From contig NZ_LMKM01000012.1 in assembly GCF_001421515.1 (NCBI RefSeq), forward strand, positions 83,588 to 147,587: a stretch of DNA of 64,000 nt. Reading direction: 5' to 3'. Within the stretch, counting starts at the first letter, position 1. Each line of letters starts with the position of its first letter. The position numbers and the translations under genes are program-made. The notes under the pieces are model-generated. The model had not been told where the DNA came from, searched no databases, and was given only the letters and a program-made list of their open reading frames with translations. The DNA is from Pedobacter sp. Leaf216. Lineage in GTDB: Bacteria; Bacteroidota; Bacteroidia; Sphingobacteriales; Sphingobacteriaceae. Of this stretch, positions 51,326 through 60,034 are shown piece by piece.

Positions 51326-52336
51326 TTAGGCGATTAATTGTTCTTTGTATTCTGCTAATATCGATTTAAATTCGTTAACCACATCAGCTAATGGTTTTTC
51401 TGCCGCTCCACCAGCTGCATTTCTATGTCCGCCACCGTTGAAATATTTTTTGCAGATTTCATTTGCGGGAAAATCACCTGTAGATCGAACAGATAATTTC
51501 ACTTTATCGCTACGCTCAACAATTAAGGCGGCCAAGCGGATACCGTTAATCGATAATGCATAGTTTACTACACCTTCTGTATCGCCTGTGGCACTATGGT
51601 ATTCTGCAAGTTCATCTTTTGTAACCGAAATGATGGCTGTATTGTATTCTCTTAATACTTCCAGTTTATTTGATAAACAATAACCTAAAAAGCGCAAACG
51701 GTTTTCACTGGCATTATCGTATACGAGTTGATGGATTTTCCAATGCTCTGCACCCAAATCTATTAAATTTGCTGCTATGCGATAAACTTCTGAGGTGGCA
51801 GATTGAAACCGGAAAGAACCTGAGTCGGTCATAATACCTGTATATAAACAGGCTGCCACATCTTTATTGATGCCCGCTTTATCTTCCAGCTGATTTACGA
51901 TAAAATCGTAAACCAATTGTGCAGCAGCACAGGCATTGATATCCCAATGGCGGTAATCATCAAAATCTTCAGGTTCCAAATGGTGATCGATCATGATTTT
52001 TTTAGCACCTGCAACCCTAACCAATTCGCCGAGTTCGTTAATACGGCTTAAGGTATTAAAATCAAGGCAGAAAATGATCGTAGCTTCATCCACTAACTTC
52101 GCGGCTTCTTCTTGCTGCTCGGTAAAAATAATTACATCACCATTGTTTGGCATCCAATGTAAAAAAGTAGGATAATCAGTTGGAGTGATTACCTTAACGT
52201 GGTGGCCTTTTTGAATTAAATATCCATATAAACCTAAAGATGAACCCATCGCATCGCCATCAGGTTTGTGATGCGTAGTGATCACAATTCGTTGTGGCGT
52301 AGCCAATAATGTTTTTAATTCAGTTAATGTAAGCAT
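51326..52336 (-). CDS. nrnA: DHH-family oligoribonuclease/pAp phosphatase
   Basis: Degrades short RNA (nanoRNA) and 3'-phosphoadenosine-5'-phosphate. 336 residues from ATG 52336 (MLTLTELKTL); the longer frame from 52354 adds MQRKKY. DHH domain: TTHHKPDGDAMGSSLGLYGY, the MIDHHLEPEDF motif with the DHH core, and the DHHA1 end FNGGGHRNAAGGAAEKPL. All metal ligands visible. On the minus strand a TAGCTTTG sequence at 52359-52352 matches TAnnTTTG. It is divergent from ndk. Confidence 0.93.
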   Translation of the reverse strand: MLTLTELKTLLATPQRIVITTHHKPDGDAMGSSLGLYGYLIQKGHHVKVITPTDYPTFLHWMPNNGDVIIFTEQQEEAAKLVDEATIIFCLDFNTLSRINELGELVRVAGAKKIMIDHHLEPEDFDDYRHWDINACAAAQLVYDFIVNQLEDKAGINKDVAACLYTGIMTDSGSFRFQSATSEVYRIAANLIDLGAEHWKIHQLVYDNASENRLRFLGYCLSNKLEVLREYNTAIISVTKDELAEYHSATGDTEGVVNYALSINGIRLAALIVERSDKVKLSVRSTGDFPANEICKKYFNGGGHRNAAGGAAEKPLADVVNEFKSILAEYKEQLIA

Positions 52337-52445
52337 ATATTTTTTGCGCTGCAAAGCTAAGTATTTTTAATATAGAAATGCAGTTTAAAGTAACAATATC
52401 AGTCGCATTATAGCCAAAGCCTCTCCTAAACATGAACAATGGCTG

Positions 52446-52476
52446 TTGATTATTCATCAATTAAAACGTATTTTTG
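52446..52476 (+). promoter_or_regulatory. Promoter of ndk
   Basis: TTG (52446-52448), 20 bp, TATTTTTG (52469-52476). Predicted start near 52482 gives an 18 nt leader to the ATG at 52501. Confidence 0.7.
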
Positions 52477-52500
52477 CAGAAAATTGATATCAAAAGCACA

Positions 52501-52920
52501 ATGAGCACTAACAGAACTTTTACCATGATTAAGCCTGATGCAGTAGCAAACGGCCACATCGGATCGATCATTAACGACATTACCAATGCAGGTTTCAAAA
52601 TCATTGCATTAAAATATACCAAACTTACAGATGAAACTGCCGGTCAGTTTTACGCTGTACATGCTGAGCGTCCTTTTTACAAAGATTTAGTAAGCTTTAT
52701 GTCTTCAGGACCAATTGTTGCTGCTATTTTAGAAAAAGACAACGCAATTGAAGATTTCAGAAAATTGATCGGTGCTACCAACCCCGCTGAGGCTGCAGAA
52801 GGTACAATCCGTAAGAAATATGCTAAATCAATCGATGCTAATGCAGTTCACGGTTCAGATTCTGATGAGAATGCAGAAATTGAAGGTAACTTCTTTTTTA
52901 AAGCAGACGAACGTTTCTAG
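52501..52920 (+). CDS. ndk: Nucleoside diphosphate kinase
   Basis: Balances nucleoside triphosphate pools by phosphoryl transfer through a phosphohistidine. 139 residues, the standard length. The active His117 is in [15 protein letters not shown], and [23 protein letters not shown] and [18 protein letters not shown] are the diagnostic segments. The ATG at 52501 fits the family N-terminus; the frame extends upstream to 52474 but that overlaps the promoter. It is monocistronic, ended by a perfect palindromic terminator. Confidence 0.97.
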   Translation: MSTNRTFTMIKPDAVANGHIGSIINDITNAGFKIIALKYTKLTDETAGQFYAVHAERPFYKDLVSFMSSGPIVAAILEKDNAIEDFRKLIGATNPAEAAEGTIRKKYAKSIDANAVHGSDSDENAEIEGNFFFKADERF

Positions 52921-52941
52921 TTCGCTACACAAAAAATTTAC

Positions 52942-52976
52942 AATAAAAGCCCGAATATTCGGGCTTTTATTGTTTT
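52942..52976 (+). terminator. Terminator of ndk
   Basis: A 30 bp perfect palindrome: AATAAAAGCCCGAAT (52942-52956) mirrored by ATTCGGGCTTTTATT (52957-52971), then TGTTTT. The tip must open, so a stem of about 12 bp forms. Confidence 0.85.
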
Positions 52977-53049
52977 ATCTATTTTGTATCTTTCGCCCAT
53001 AAAATAATCCACAATAAACCTGTTGGAATTAGTTACAAATAAATAATCA

Positions 53050-53817
53050 ATGAAGAGAATTTTTCTGGCGGTATGTTTATCAGGTATCGCCTTTGCATCT
53101 TATGCACAAACCAAAACAGCAGCAAAAAAGCCTGCCGCAAAGAAACCTACTACAGCAAGTAAAACTTCAACATTTACCGTGTTAAAATCTTCATTAGATT
53201 CTACCAGTTATGCTTTCGGTACTTCGATTGGTGCAGGCTTAAAAACTACCGGCCTATCTACCTTAAATTACGAAGTATTATTAAAGGGTTTGAAAGATGC
53301 ATTTAGTGGCGGCAAGGTAGTACTTACGCAACAACAGGCTCAGCAGTGTATAAATGAGGCGATTTCTAAAGCCTCTGCAGTAAAAAACAAAGCAGAAACA
53401 GAAGCAAATAAAATTAAATACGCACCAATTATGAAAGAAGGACAGGATTTTTTAGAACAAAACAAAAAACGTGCAGGCGTGCAAACAACTGCAAGCGGTT
53501 TACAATATGAAGTTTTAACTCCAGGAACAGGAGTTAAACCGGTAGCAACAGATTCGGTATTGGTTCATTACAAAGGAACCCTATTAAACGGAAAACAGTT
53601 CGACAGCTCTTATGACAGAGGTGAGCCGATTTCTTTCCCACTTAACCGTGTAATACCGGGGTGGACAGAAGGTGTACAGTTAATGCCTGCTGGCTCTAAA
53701 TACAAATTCTTTATTCCTTATAACCTGGCTTACGGCGAACGTGGCGCAGGTGCAGATATTCCGCCTTATAGCACTTTGATCTTCGAGGTTGAGTTGTTAA
53801 AAGTGAACGGAAAATAA
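53050..53817 (+). CDS. FKBP-type peptidyl-prolyl isomerase with N-terminal dimerisation domain
   Basis: A 255-residue isomerase like FkpA/Mip. The signal peptide MKRIFLAVCLSGIAFASYAQ is followed by a Lys/Ala linker, the FKBP_N dimerisation helix (SLDSTSYAFGTSIGAGLKT), a long helix (QQQAQQCINEAISKASAVKN), then the FKBP domain (DSVLVHYKGTLLNGKQFDSS, RVIPGWTEGVQLMPAGSKYKFF, PYSTLIFEVELLKVN). All canonical active-site aromatics are seen, so it is catalytically competent. Likely periplasmic. Preceded by a weak TATCTTTC box and ended by a terminator. Confidence 0.93.
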   Translation: MKRIFLAVCLSGIAFASYAQTKTAAKKPAAKKPTTASKTSTFTVLKSSLDSTSYAFGTSIGAGLKTTGLSTLNYEVLLKGLKDAFSGGKVVLTQQQAQQCINEAISKASAVKNKAETEANKIKYAPIMKEGQDFLEQNKKRAGVQTTASGLQYEVLTPGTGVKPVATDSVLVHYKGTLLNGKQFDSSYDRGEPISFPLNRVIPGWTEGVQLMPAGSKYKFFIPYNLAYGERGAGADIPPYSTLIFEVELLKVNGK

Positions 53818-53907
53818 TTTTAAGGCAATTTAAGAACGGACATTTGCAGTTAACCGTCATAAATGGCTAAGAACCTGAAGGTTCACCGAAGTTAAATTTA
53901 TTATTTG

Positions 53908-53942
53908 CGGTCAGATGTTCACATCTGGCCGTTTTTTATTTT
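53908..53942 (+). terminator. Terminator after the FKBP gene
   Basis: CGGTCAGATG (53908-53917), TTCA loop, CATCTGGCCG (53922-53931), then six T. The stem resembles the TCAGATG palindrome at 29263-29284. Confidence 0.8.
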
Positions 53943-54085
53943 AAATAATTTGTACTTGGAATTGCATGTTGCATTACTTTACCGGGTGGTTACATCCAAC
54001 ATCACTGATAAGCAATTGGAGGCAAATAAGTCATTTACTAAAACTTTCTTCAGCCTTCGATGTTAGCTATTACAAATTAACTGAT

Positions 54086-54262
54086 ATGAAAAAAGCATTT
54101 CCTTTAGTACTGATCGCATTTTTATGCACCACCTTAAGTAGTTGTGAACTGGTAGAAGGTATATTTAAAGCCGGCGTTTGGGTAGGCGTTATTGTGGTTG
54201 TGGTTGTTGTTGCAATCGTAATCTGGATTTTATCAAAGATTTTTGGCGGAGGCAGAAGTTAG
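54086..54262 (+). CDS. Small lipoprotein with C-terminal membrane helix
   Basis: A 58-residue protein. Lipobox LSSC with Cys17 or so (TTLSSCELVEG), then a strongly hydrophobic helix (VWVGVIVVVVVVAIVIWIL) and a short GGG tail. The ATG at 54086 is chosen because it gives the signal sequence; the frame begins at 53966 but its first 40 residues lack sense. Similar tiny proteins in Sphingobacteriaceae are uncharacterised. A lipoprotein that also has a membrane helix could link the membranes or be a short envelope-stress protein; this is speculative. Confidence 0.65.
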   Translation: MKKAFPLVLIAFLCTTLSSCELVEGIFKAGVWVGVIVVVVVVAIVIWILSKIFGGGRS

Positions 54263-54307
54263 TCTCTAGTGCACAGTCTTTATTCGGGAGCTTTATCTCC
54301 ACTAAAA

Positions 54308-54348
54308 TAAAAGGGCATAAATTTAAAACTAATGCCCTTTTATTTTTG
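54308..54348 (+). terminator. Terminator after the small lipoprotein gene
   Basis: TAAAAGGGCAT (54308-54318) pairs with ATGCCCTTTTA (54332-54342), then TTTTTG. A 10-11 bp stem. The A-run on the left also allows use by the minus-strand DUF721 gene. Confidence 0.8.
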
Positions 54349-54349
54349 C

Positions 54350-54640
54350 TTACAAAAAAACCATGTCATTGATGACCTCACTACCGGCATGTTCGTTAAG
54401 TTTCTGGATAATGCCCTGACGAACCATAACCAGTTCGTTTTTAATAACGGATGATTCTATCCGGAGAAAAAGTTTTTTATCGTGAATGTAGATCTGTTTG
54501 GTTCTATTTGCAATGGCAGTTCCCATTATCTCAGGCCAGATCGATAAAATTGAAGTTTCGTCAAACTTACGGCGTAAACGGTATACATCGAGCATTTTGC
54601 TAATCGCATCCTTTACTGTAACATCATTGGGTTTACGCAT
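54350..54640 (-). CDS. DUF721 protein (RecF-associated)
   Basis: A 96-residue protein from ATG 54640 (MRKPNDVTVKDAISKMLDVYRL). The DUF721 pattern follows: FDETSILSIWPEIMGTAIANRTKQIYIHDKKLFLRIESSVIKNELVMVRQGIIQKLNEHAGSEVINDMVFL, with the W-P-E-I-x-G and the L-x-I-x-x-S-S-x-x-x-x-E-L landmarks. Proteins of this group lie next to recF or gyrB in many genomes and resemble KH-like nucleic-acid-binding DciA, a DnaB-helicase loader. Here its start overlaps the recF stop by 8 bp, so the two are coupled. Confidence 0.88.
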   Translation of the reverse strand: MRKPNDVTVKDAISKMLDVYRLRRKFDETSILSIWPEIMGTAIANRTKQIYIHDKKLFLRIESSVIKNELVMVRQGIIQKLNEHAGSEVINDMVFL

Positions 54641-55736
54641 TTTGTATATTTCCGTTATCAACTTCAAACAAAGTTACATCAACTTCTATTTCTTCAAAAA
54701 TTGATTTCACTCTTTCCCTTCCTGTATCTGTTATAAATATTTGCCCAAAATCATGGTGGGAAACCATTTGCATTAATTTTTGAACACGGTTATCATCCAG
54801 CTTATCAAAAATATCATCCAGCAAAAGCAAAGGTTTAAAACCCTTATTTTTGGCTAGGTAAGCGTATTGTGCCAGTTTTAAAGCAATTAAAAATGATTTT
54901 TGCTGACCTTGGGAACCAAACTTTTTTAAAGGCATACCGCTAATTACAAAAGCCAGTTCATCTTTATGTATGCCTGTGGTGGTACGCTCAAGGATGCGAT
55001 CTTTCTCAACTGATTTTTTTAAAAGTTCTTCAAATGTTGTCTCATTCAATTGCGATTGATAGTTGAGCTCAACCGTTTCCTTGTTTTCGGTAAGGTAAGT
55101 ATAATACTGGTTAAAAAGCGGAATAAACTCATCCATAAAGGCTTTACGGATGGCAAAGATTTTATTGCCGGCAAAAACCAATTGCTCATCTAAAATTTCG
55201 AGTAACGTTGGGTCGTATTTCCGGGTAATGGCAATCTGTTTTAACAGCGCATTCCGATTTAACAAGATGCGGTTATAGGTAATCAGCTGATCGAGATAAT
55301 GGGCATCTGTTTGCGAAATCACATTATCGATAAATTTTCTCCGCTCCTCACTTCCTTCCATAATCAGGTTTACATCATAAGGAGAAACCATTACCACAGG
55401 AAACAGGCCTATATGATCGGCCAGTTTATCGTATTCTTTTTTATTGCGCTTAAACTGTTTTTTTTGATTCCGTTTAACGCCGCAAGAAATTTTTTCGTTT
55501 TTTGTACTGCGGTCGAAATCACCCTGAATCATGAACACTTCTTCACCGGTTTTAATCTGCTGACTATCGATTGGATTGAAGTAACTTTTGCACAAACACA
55601 GATAATGAATGGCATCGAGCATATTGGTTTTACCAGAGCCGTTATTACCCGTAAAAACGTTTACAGTTTCTGAGAAATGAAGATCTGCATCCGTATAGTT
55701 TTTGAAATTTAGAAGGGTAATTTTTTTTAACCACAT
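54633..55736 (-). CDS. recF: DNA replication and repair protein RecF
   Basis: Loads RecA onto gapped DNA with RecO and RecR. SMC-like ATPase of 367 residues. Walker A is GNNGSGKTNMLDAIHYL at residues about 30-46; signature FGSQGQQKSFLIALKLAQ; Walker B LLLLDDIFDKLDDNRV near 310-325. These match RecF of other Bacteroidota. ATG 55736 (MWLKKITLLNFKNY) is natural. A TAAATTTG box on the minus strand at 55754-55747 lies 10 bp upstream. It precedes and overlaps the DUF721 gene. Confidence 0.96.
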   Translation of the reverse strand: MWLKKITLLNFKNYTDADLHFSETVNVFTGNNGSGKTNMLDAIHYLCLCKSYFNPIDSQQIKTGEEVFMIQGDFDRSTKNEKISCGVKRNQKKQFKRNKKEYDKLADHIGLFPVVMVSPYDVNLIMEGSEERRKFIDNVISQTDAHYLDQLITYNRILLNRNALLKQIAITRKYDPTLLEILDEQLVFAGNKIFAIRKAFMDEFIPLFNQYYTYLTENKETVELNYQSQLNETTFEELLKKSVEKDRILERTTTGIHKDELAFVISGMPLKKFGSQGQQKSFLIALKLAQYAYLAKNKGFKPLLLLDDIFDKLDDNRVQKLMQMVSHHDFGQIFITDTGRERVKSIFEEIEVDVTLFEVDNGNIQNA

Positions 55737-55841
55737 AAATATGTCACAAATTTACCGTTTTTTAACCTCTTAACATTCATTGTTTAAAATAAACGTTAAT
55801 AACATTTAAAAAAACTGTACTTTCATAGCAAGTAAAATTAC

Positions 55842-56249
55842 ATGGTTGCACAAAAAATGTTAGAGGGAAACGTTCTATGGTCTTACGATCATGAACTGAC
55901 CAATGAAAAAAGTTCAAGCTGGATTAAAAAAATCGCTGGTTTATTTTCGTTTTTAAAGCCGATCCATAATCATGAAGGAAATATTCTATTGGCCTCCAAC
56001 GGACTTTTTATTACCGGAGACGAGCAGCTGGAACTTCCATTATCACATATTGAAGAAGTTTATATGGGTTTCGATGATGTATTTCCTGCCTCATCAGCCA
56101 AAAATTTCGGAGCATTTTGGCAACCCATCCGAATTAAATCAACCATAAGCCGCTCAGAAAGCCAAACCGTATACCTGGTGATAAACCATACGGGCATTTT
56201 TAGCGATAACCAAACCTGGTTTAACACGCTAATTAGGTTATTGCGGTAA
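55842..56249 (+). CDS. Uncharacterised PH-like protein
   Basis: A 135-residue soluble protein that I cannot assign. Strand pattern: NILLASNGLFITGDEQLELPLSHIEEVYMGFDDVF, then SQTVYLVINHTGIFSDNQTWFNTLI, resembles PH-like (bPH) domains that read a phospholipid or peptide, without the membrane segments seen in the 14676-15167 protein. The first 50 residues are charged and may be flexible. Divergent from recF with 105 bp between; no further context clue. Confidence 0.65.
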   Translation: MVAQKMLEGNVLWSYDHELTNEKSSSWIKKIAGLFSFLKPIHNHEGNILLASNGLFITGDEQLELPLSHIEEVYMGFDDVFPASSAKNFGAFWQPIRIKSTISRSESQTVYLVINHTGIFSDNQTWFNTLIRLLR

Positions 56250-56319
56250 TTGAGCTGTGCATTTTACAGTTCTGCATGCCTAAATAACTAATGTTTAATC
56301 AAATACTTCAAAATAAAGA

Positions 56320-56349
56320 TTGATACTTTGATTGAAAAATGTATTTTTG
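56320..56349 (+). promoter_or_regulatory. Promoter of the TPR protein gene
   Basis: TTG (56320-56322), 19 bp, TATTTTTG (56342-56349). Predicted start near 56355, about 19 nt before the ATG at 56374. Confidence 0.7.
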
Positions 56350-56373
56350 CAATCTTAAATTTTTTAAACAAAC

Positions 56374-57039
56374 ATGTCTACAACAGATAACCAGACAATT
56401 CAACCATCTAAAAAAGGTTCATTTTTACAAGAGAATAACAAAAGCTTACTGTTTATTGCAGGTGCTGTAGTTTTATTAGTTTTAATATATCTTTGGTATC
56501 AAGGCGTGTATTTAAAAGGCCGTGCAGAAGAAGCTGCCAGCAAAATGTACAAAGCAGAACAATATGTTGGTGTAGATTCATTATCCAACAAAGCTGTTAA
56601 AGGTGAAGGTGGTTACCCGGGCCTGGAGCAAATTGCAAAAGAATATGACAACACAAAATCGGCAAATTTAGCAAATCTTTACTTAGGTGGCATTTATTTA
56701 CGTAAAGGCGAATATAAACAAGCTATCGAATCGTTAAGCAAATACAGTGCTACTGGCAGCCCGGTTGCAGATCCATTGGCTTTAGGTTTATTAGGAGATG
56801 CTTACAGTGAGTTGAAAGACTACAAACAAGCCGCCACTTATTATAAAAAAGCAGCTGATAAAGCAAGCAAATTTACTTCACCAATGTTTTTAAAGAAATT
56901 AGGTTTGGTAAATGAAAATCAAAATGATTTTAAAGGTGCTGTTGATGCCTATACTAAGGTAAAAACGCAATATCCTGAAAGTGCTGAAGCGCAATTAATT
57001 GATGCTTATATTGCAAGAGCTCAAGAAAAAGTTAAATAA
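56374..57039 (+). CDS. Membrane-anchored tetratricopeptide-repeat protein
   Basis: A 221-residue protein with one N-terminal helix (residues about 23-41, LLFIAGAVVLLVLIYLWYQGV), then TPR-like helices: NLANLYLGGIYLRKGEYKQAIESLSKYS, PLALGLLGDAYSELKDYKQAATYYKKAA and PMFLKKLGLVNENQNDFKGAVDAYTKV. The shape (cytoplasmic stub, helix, TPR array) is like YfgM, which links Sec translocase to periplasmic chaperones; relatives in Bacteroidota are mostly uncharacterised. It has its own promoter and terminator, so is monocistronic. Confidence 0.85.
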   Translation: MSTTDNQTIQPSKKGSFLQENNKSLLFIAGAVVLLVLIYLWYQGVYLKGRAEEAASKMYKAEQYVGVDSLSNKAVKGEGGYPGLEQIAKEYDNTKSANLANLYLGGIYLRKGEYKQAIESLSKYSATGSPVADPLALGLLGDAYSELKDYKQAATYYKKAADKASKFTSPMFLKKLGLVNENQNDFKGAVDAYTKVKTQYPESAEAQLIDAYIARAQEKVK

Positions 57040-57063
57040 TCATTAACTAAAAATATATTCATT

Positions 57064-57094
57064 AAAAAGATCATCGAAAGATGGTCTTTTTTTG
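57064..57094 (+). terminator. Terminator of the TPR gene
   Basis: AAAGATCATC, GAAA tetraloop, GATGGTCTTT (one G-T wobble), then seven T. Confidence 0.85.
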
Positions 57095-57569
57095 TTTGAA
57101 AGTAGTCCTGATAAAGATTTAAATTCATGCAGAATAGTCTGTGAGGACACAGACCATGGATACGTAGAGGGAATCTATATAAAATTATGCTATTCAGCCC
57201 CTAATAGCATTAAAGACTTTGCTTTATAGACCTGATTGACGCGGTAGCTCCCGATTCCCTTCTAATCGGGACTACAAGCATAAAGCAGGGCGAACATTCA
57301 AAAGAGCTTCTGCAATTGCGCTTCAAATGATTTTTCTCCCCTACGAGTTAATTAAAAAATCCCATTAGCATCTTCATCAATTATGGCTCAACGAAATAGA
57401 GATATTCACTTCTGTATACTACCATATAAGGCATTTAAGGGACTTACAAGTTAAAATTATTATCTGTAGAAGGTTGAATATACTTTCTAACAAAAGATCC
57501 TCTGCTATGCTCAGGATGACAGCATGCATAGTTAAGCGATTTAAACAGTTACCGGATTAACCTCAAAAT
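57095..57569. other. Gene-free region made of short palindromes
   Basis: I find no gene. GTCTGTG-AGGA-CACAGAC lies at 57137-57154. GTAGCTCCCGATT (57244-57256) and AATCGGGACTAC (57264-57275) pair with one bulge. TCCTCTGCTATGCTCAGGA near 57499-57517 is a third near-palindrome. All resemble dispersed Bacteroidota intergenic repeats rather than terminators. Confidence 0.55.
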
Positions 57570-58130
57570 TTACTTATTAAAAGCTGTCATGGTGTGAGCA
57601 GGCCCAATGGTAACAAAACTTTTAATCAGTTCAACACTTTTATCAATCAATGCAGGGAGTTCTAATTGTTCATTTTTATCAAACAAGCCCAAAACAAAAT
57701 CAATCTGTCTACCCTTTGGATAATCGCTGCCAATGCCAAAACGCAAGCGTGCATAGTTTTGTCCGCCACACATTTCTTCAATGCTTTTTAAACCATTATG
57801 GCCTGCACTGGAGCCTTGCAGCTTAAGTCTTAACTTTCCTAGAGGTAATGCCAGATCGTCAACTACAACCAAAACATTTTCAGGAGCTATTTTTAACTCC
57901 TTCATCCAATAGTTTACTGCCTTACCGCTAAGGTTCATAAAAGTAGTTGGCTTTATAACATGTAGTTTTTTGCCTTTATAGCTTACTTCCGAATAATAGG
58001 CCAAACGAATATTATCGAAACTACCTCCTAGGCCTTTAACCAGTTCATCGGCAATATCAAAGCCAATGTTGTGCCTGGTGTGTGCATAATCCGGTCCGAT
58101 ATTTCCTAAGCCAACGATGAGATACTTCAT
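57570..58130 (-). CDS. pth: Peptidyl-tRNA hydrolase
   Basis: Recycles tRNA from peptidyl-tRNA dropped by ribosomes. 186 residues, normal. Catalytic His20 and Asn10 lie in VGLGNIGPDYAHTRHNIGFD; other landmarks are KPTTFMNLSGKAVNYW, VVVDDLALPLGKLRLKLQGSSAGHNGLKSIEE and RLRFGIGSDYPKGRQIDFVL. A TATCTTTG box at 58142-58135 on the minus strand precedes the ATG at 58130 by 4 bp, suggesting a short leader. Upstream on the strand lies rplY. Confidence 0.96.
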   Translation of the reverse strand: MKYLIVGLGNIGPDYAHTRHNIGFDIADELVKGLGGSFDNIRLAYYSEVSYKGKKLHVIKPTTFMNLSGKAVNYWMKELKIAPENVLVVVDDLALPLGKLRLKLQGSSAGHNGLKSIEEMCGGQNYARLRFGIGSDYPKGRQIDFVLGLFDKNEQLELPALIDKSVELIKSFVTIGPAHTMTAFNK

Positions 58131-58134
58131 GGCG

Positions 58135-58142
58135 CAAAGATA
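58135..58142 (-). promoter_or_regulatory. -7 box before pth
   Basis: TATCTTTG on the minus strand, 4 bp before the pth ATG. The -33 element is poor (TTTC instead of TTG). If used, the mRNA is leaderless. Confidence 0.45.
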
Positions 58143-58267
58143 ATAAAAAGGTTGAGGGCGGGAAAGCTGGATGGTGGAAGATGAAAAAAGTTCGGAGTAG
58201 GAAGTTCGGAGTCTTTACCTTTGCAAGAGCATGGTATTTAGCGTATGAGGGTTATCTCACGTAAATA

Positions 58268-58303
58268 GAAAAAGCGGTACAAAATTGCTTTTGCACCGCT
58301 TTT
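58268..58303 (-). terminator. Terminator of rplY
   Basis: AAAAGCGGTACAAAA and TTTTGCACCGCTTTT pair around TTGC with one mismatch; on the minus strand the run continues into T. It ends rplY at 58340. Probably separates rplY from pth. Confidence 0.75.
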
Positions 58304-58339
58304 AAAAACTGTGTAATCACATTATGTGATATCAGTGTA

Positions 58340-58924
58340 CTATTTTTTACCTTTAGCAGCTTCAGTTTCTGCTTGTTTTAATGCTCTAGACATTGCAACA
58401 GAAACGATAGTATCTTCAGGAGTGTTAGTAATTACGTAGCTCTCGCCTTTAAGGTCGCGAACACGGAATAAACTTCCAACTTCTAATTTTTCTAAGCTTA
58501 CTTCTACGTTTTGAGGCATGTTAGCTGGTAACGCTTTAACACGAAGTTTACGTAATTTCTGGATTAATTTACCTCCCATTTTTACACCTGGAGAAGTTCC
58601 TGTTAATTTAACCGGGATCTCCATAACAATTTCTTTCTCGTCGAATAACTGAAGAAAATCGATGTGCATTAATACGTCGGTAAGTGGGTGAAATTGAGTG
58701 TCTTTTACGATAGCTTTAGTTTTAGTACCGTTAACATCAATCTCCACAAAGTTTACATCCGGGGTATAAATAACATCTCTTAAATCTGCAATAACCACTG
58801 CGAAGTGTTGTTGCTCTTTTCCACCATACAATACCGCCGGAACTTTACCTTCGTAACGAAGTTCCTTGGCATCGCGTTTCCCTACGTTCTCTCTTGGAGA
58901 ACCGCTAATTGCGATTGTTTTCAT
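58340..58924 (-). CDS. rplY: 50S ribosomal protein L25 / general stress protein Ctc
   Basis: Binds 5S rRNA in the large ribosomal subunit. The 194 residues belong to the long (Ctc/TL5) form: an N-terminal L25 domain (SGSPRENVGKRDAKELRYEGKVPAVLYGG, ALVKDTQFHPLTDVLMHIDFLQL) and a C-terminal beta domain (IPVKLTGTSPGVKMGGKLIQKLRKL, EVSLEKLEVGS). The C-terminal KQAETEAAKGKK is a Lys/Glu tail. It lies between prs and pth in the minus-strand series tRNA-Gln - prs - rplY - pth. Confidence 0.96.
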   Translation of the reverse strand: MKTIAISGSPRENVGKRDAKELRYEGKVPAVLYGGKEQQHFAVVIADLRDVIYTPDVNFVEIDVNGTKTKAIVKDTQFHPLTDVLMHIDFLQLFDEKEIVMEIPVKLTGTSPGVKMGGKLIQKLRKLRVKALPANMPQNVEVSLEKLEVGSLFRVRDLKGESYVITNTPEDTIVSVAMSRALKQAETEAAKGKK

Positions 58925-59019
58925 TTTTATATTTATTATTTAATTAAACTCTTTTTTATGGTTTCACGTTCTGCGGCTGGCGTTTTTAGCACTCTTCGCA
59001 ATACGTTAAACATTTTGCA

Positions 59020-59961
59020 TTATACTCTAAACAGATCGCTAATTGAGCCATGTTCGTTTACATTGGCAATTGCCCTTGCAAATAAACTTGCTGTACTTAG
59101 CACCCTAATTTTCGGACTTTCCTGTCTTAACGGAATGGTATCCGTAACAATCAGTTCGGTTAATACCGAATTTTCTACCGTTTCTATGGCTTTGCCCGAT
59201 AATACTGCATGTGTACAAACTGCTCTTACACTTGCTGCTCCGTTTTCCATAATTAAAGCTGCTGCTTTAGAAAGGGTTCCGGCAGTATCGCAGATATCGT
59301 CAATCAATACTACATCTTGTCCGGTAACATCACCAATAATCGACATTGATTCGATTTCATTGGCGCGTTTACGGCGTTTATCGCAAATAATTACCTCAGC
59401 GTTAAAGAACTTTGCAAAAGTACGTGCCCTATATGAACCGCCCATATCCGGCGATGCAATAGTTAAGTTTTTTAAGCCCAAGCTTTTGATATATGGTACA
59501 AAAATTACCGATCCATCTAAGTGATCAACCGGAATATCAAAGAAACCCTGTATCTGTGCAGCATGCAAATCCATCGTCATGATGCGGTGAATACCTGCTG
59601 ATTTTAATAAGTTTGCCACCAATTTGGCACCGATTGCTACACGGGGCTTGTCTTTTCTATCCTGACGGGCCAAACCATAATAAGGAACTACTGCAGTAAT
59701 ATAATGTGCCGATGCTCTTTTAGCAGCATCAACCATTAGCAAAAGTTCCATTAAATTATCGCTGGGCTGATAAGTAGACTGGATTAGAAAAACATCACTA
59801 CCACGAATTGATTCATCAAAGGAAGGTTGAAACTCGCCATCGCTGAATTTGTGGATGGTTACGCTACCAAGCGGCTTACCGTAATGTTCGGCAATCTTAA
59901 GTGATAATCCCTTAGAACCTGTTCCGGAAAAAAGCTTTACCGGGTTAAACTGCAATGGCAT
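59020..59961 (-). CDS. prs: Ribose-phosphate pyrophosphokinase
   Basis: Makes PRPP from ribose-5-phosphate and ATP for nucleotide, His and Trp synthesis. With ATG 59961 (MPLQFNPVKLFSGTGS) it has 313 residues, the standard size. The frame is open to 60024, which would add 21 residues. Signatures: FSDGEFQPSFDESIRGSDVFLIQST, MDLHAAQIQGFFDIPVDHLDGS and the PRPP loop DVVLIDDICDTAGTL. It lies 73 bp after the tRNA-Gln gene, so they are likely co-transcribed from the promoter at 60225-60256. Confidence 0.96.
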   Translation of the reverse strand: MPLQFNPVKLFSGTGSKGLSLKIAEHYGKPLGSVTIHKFSDGEFQPSFDESIRGSDVFLIQSTYQPSDNLMELLLMVDAAKRASAHYITAVVPYYGLARQDRKDKPRVAIGAKLVANLLKSAGIHRIMTMDLHAAQIQGFFDIPVDHLDGSVIFVPYIKSLGLKNLTIASPDMGGSYRARTFAKFFNAEVIICDKRRKRANEIESMSIIGDVTGQDVVLIDDICDTAGTLSKAAALIMENGAASVRAVCTHAVLSGKAIETVENSVLTELIVTDTIPLRQESPKIRVLSTASLFARAIANVNEHGSISDLFRV

Positions 59962-60034
59962 GGGTTCGTGTAGTTTACGGTTAAAAAAAATCGGATCATG
60001 TCTATTTAAAACATGATCCGACATTAAATTTTAG

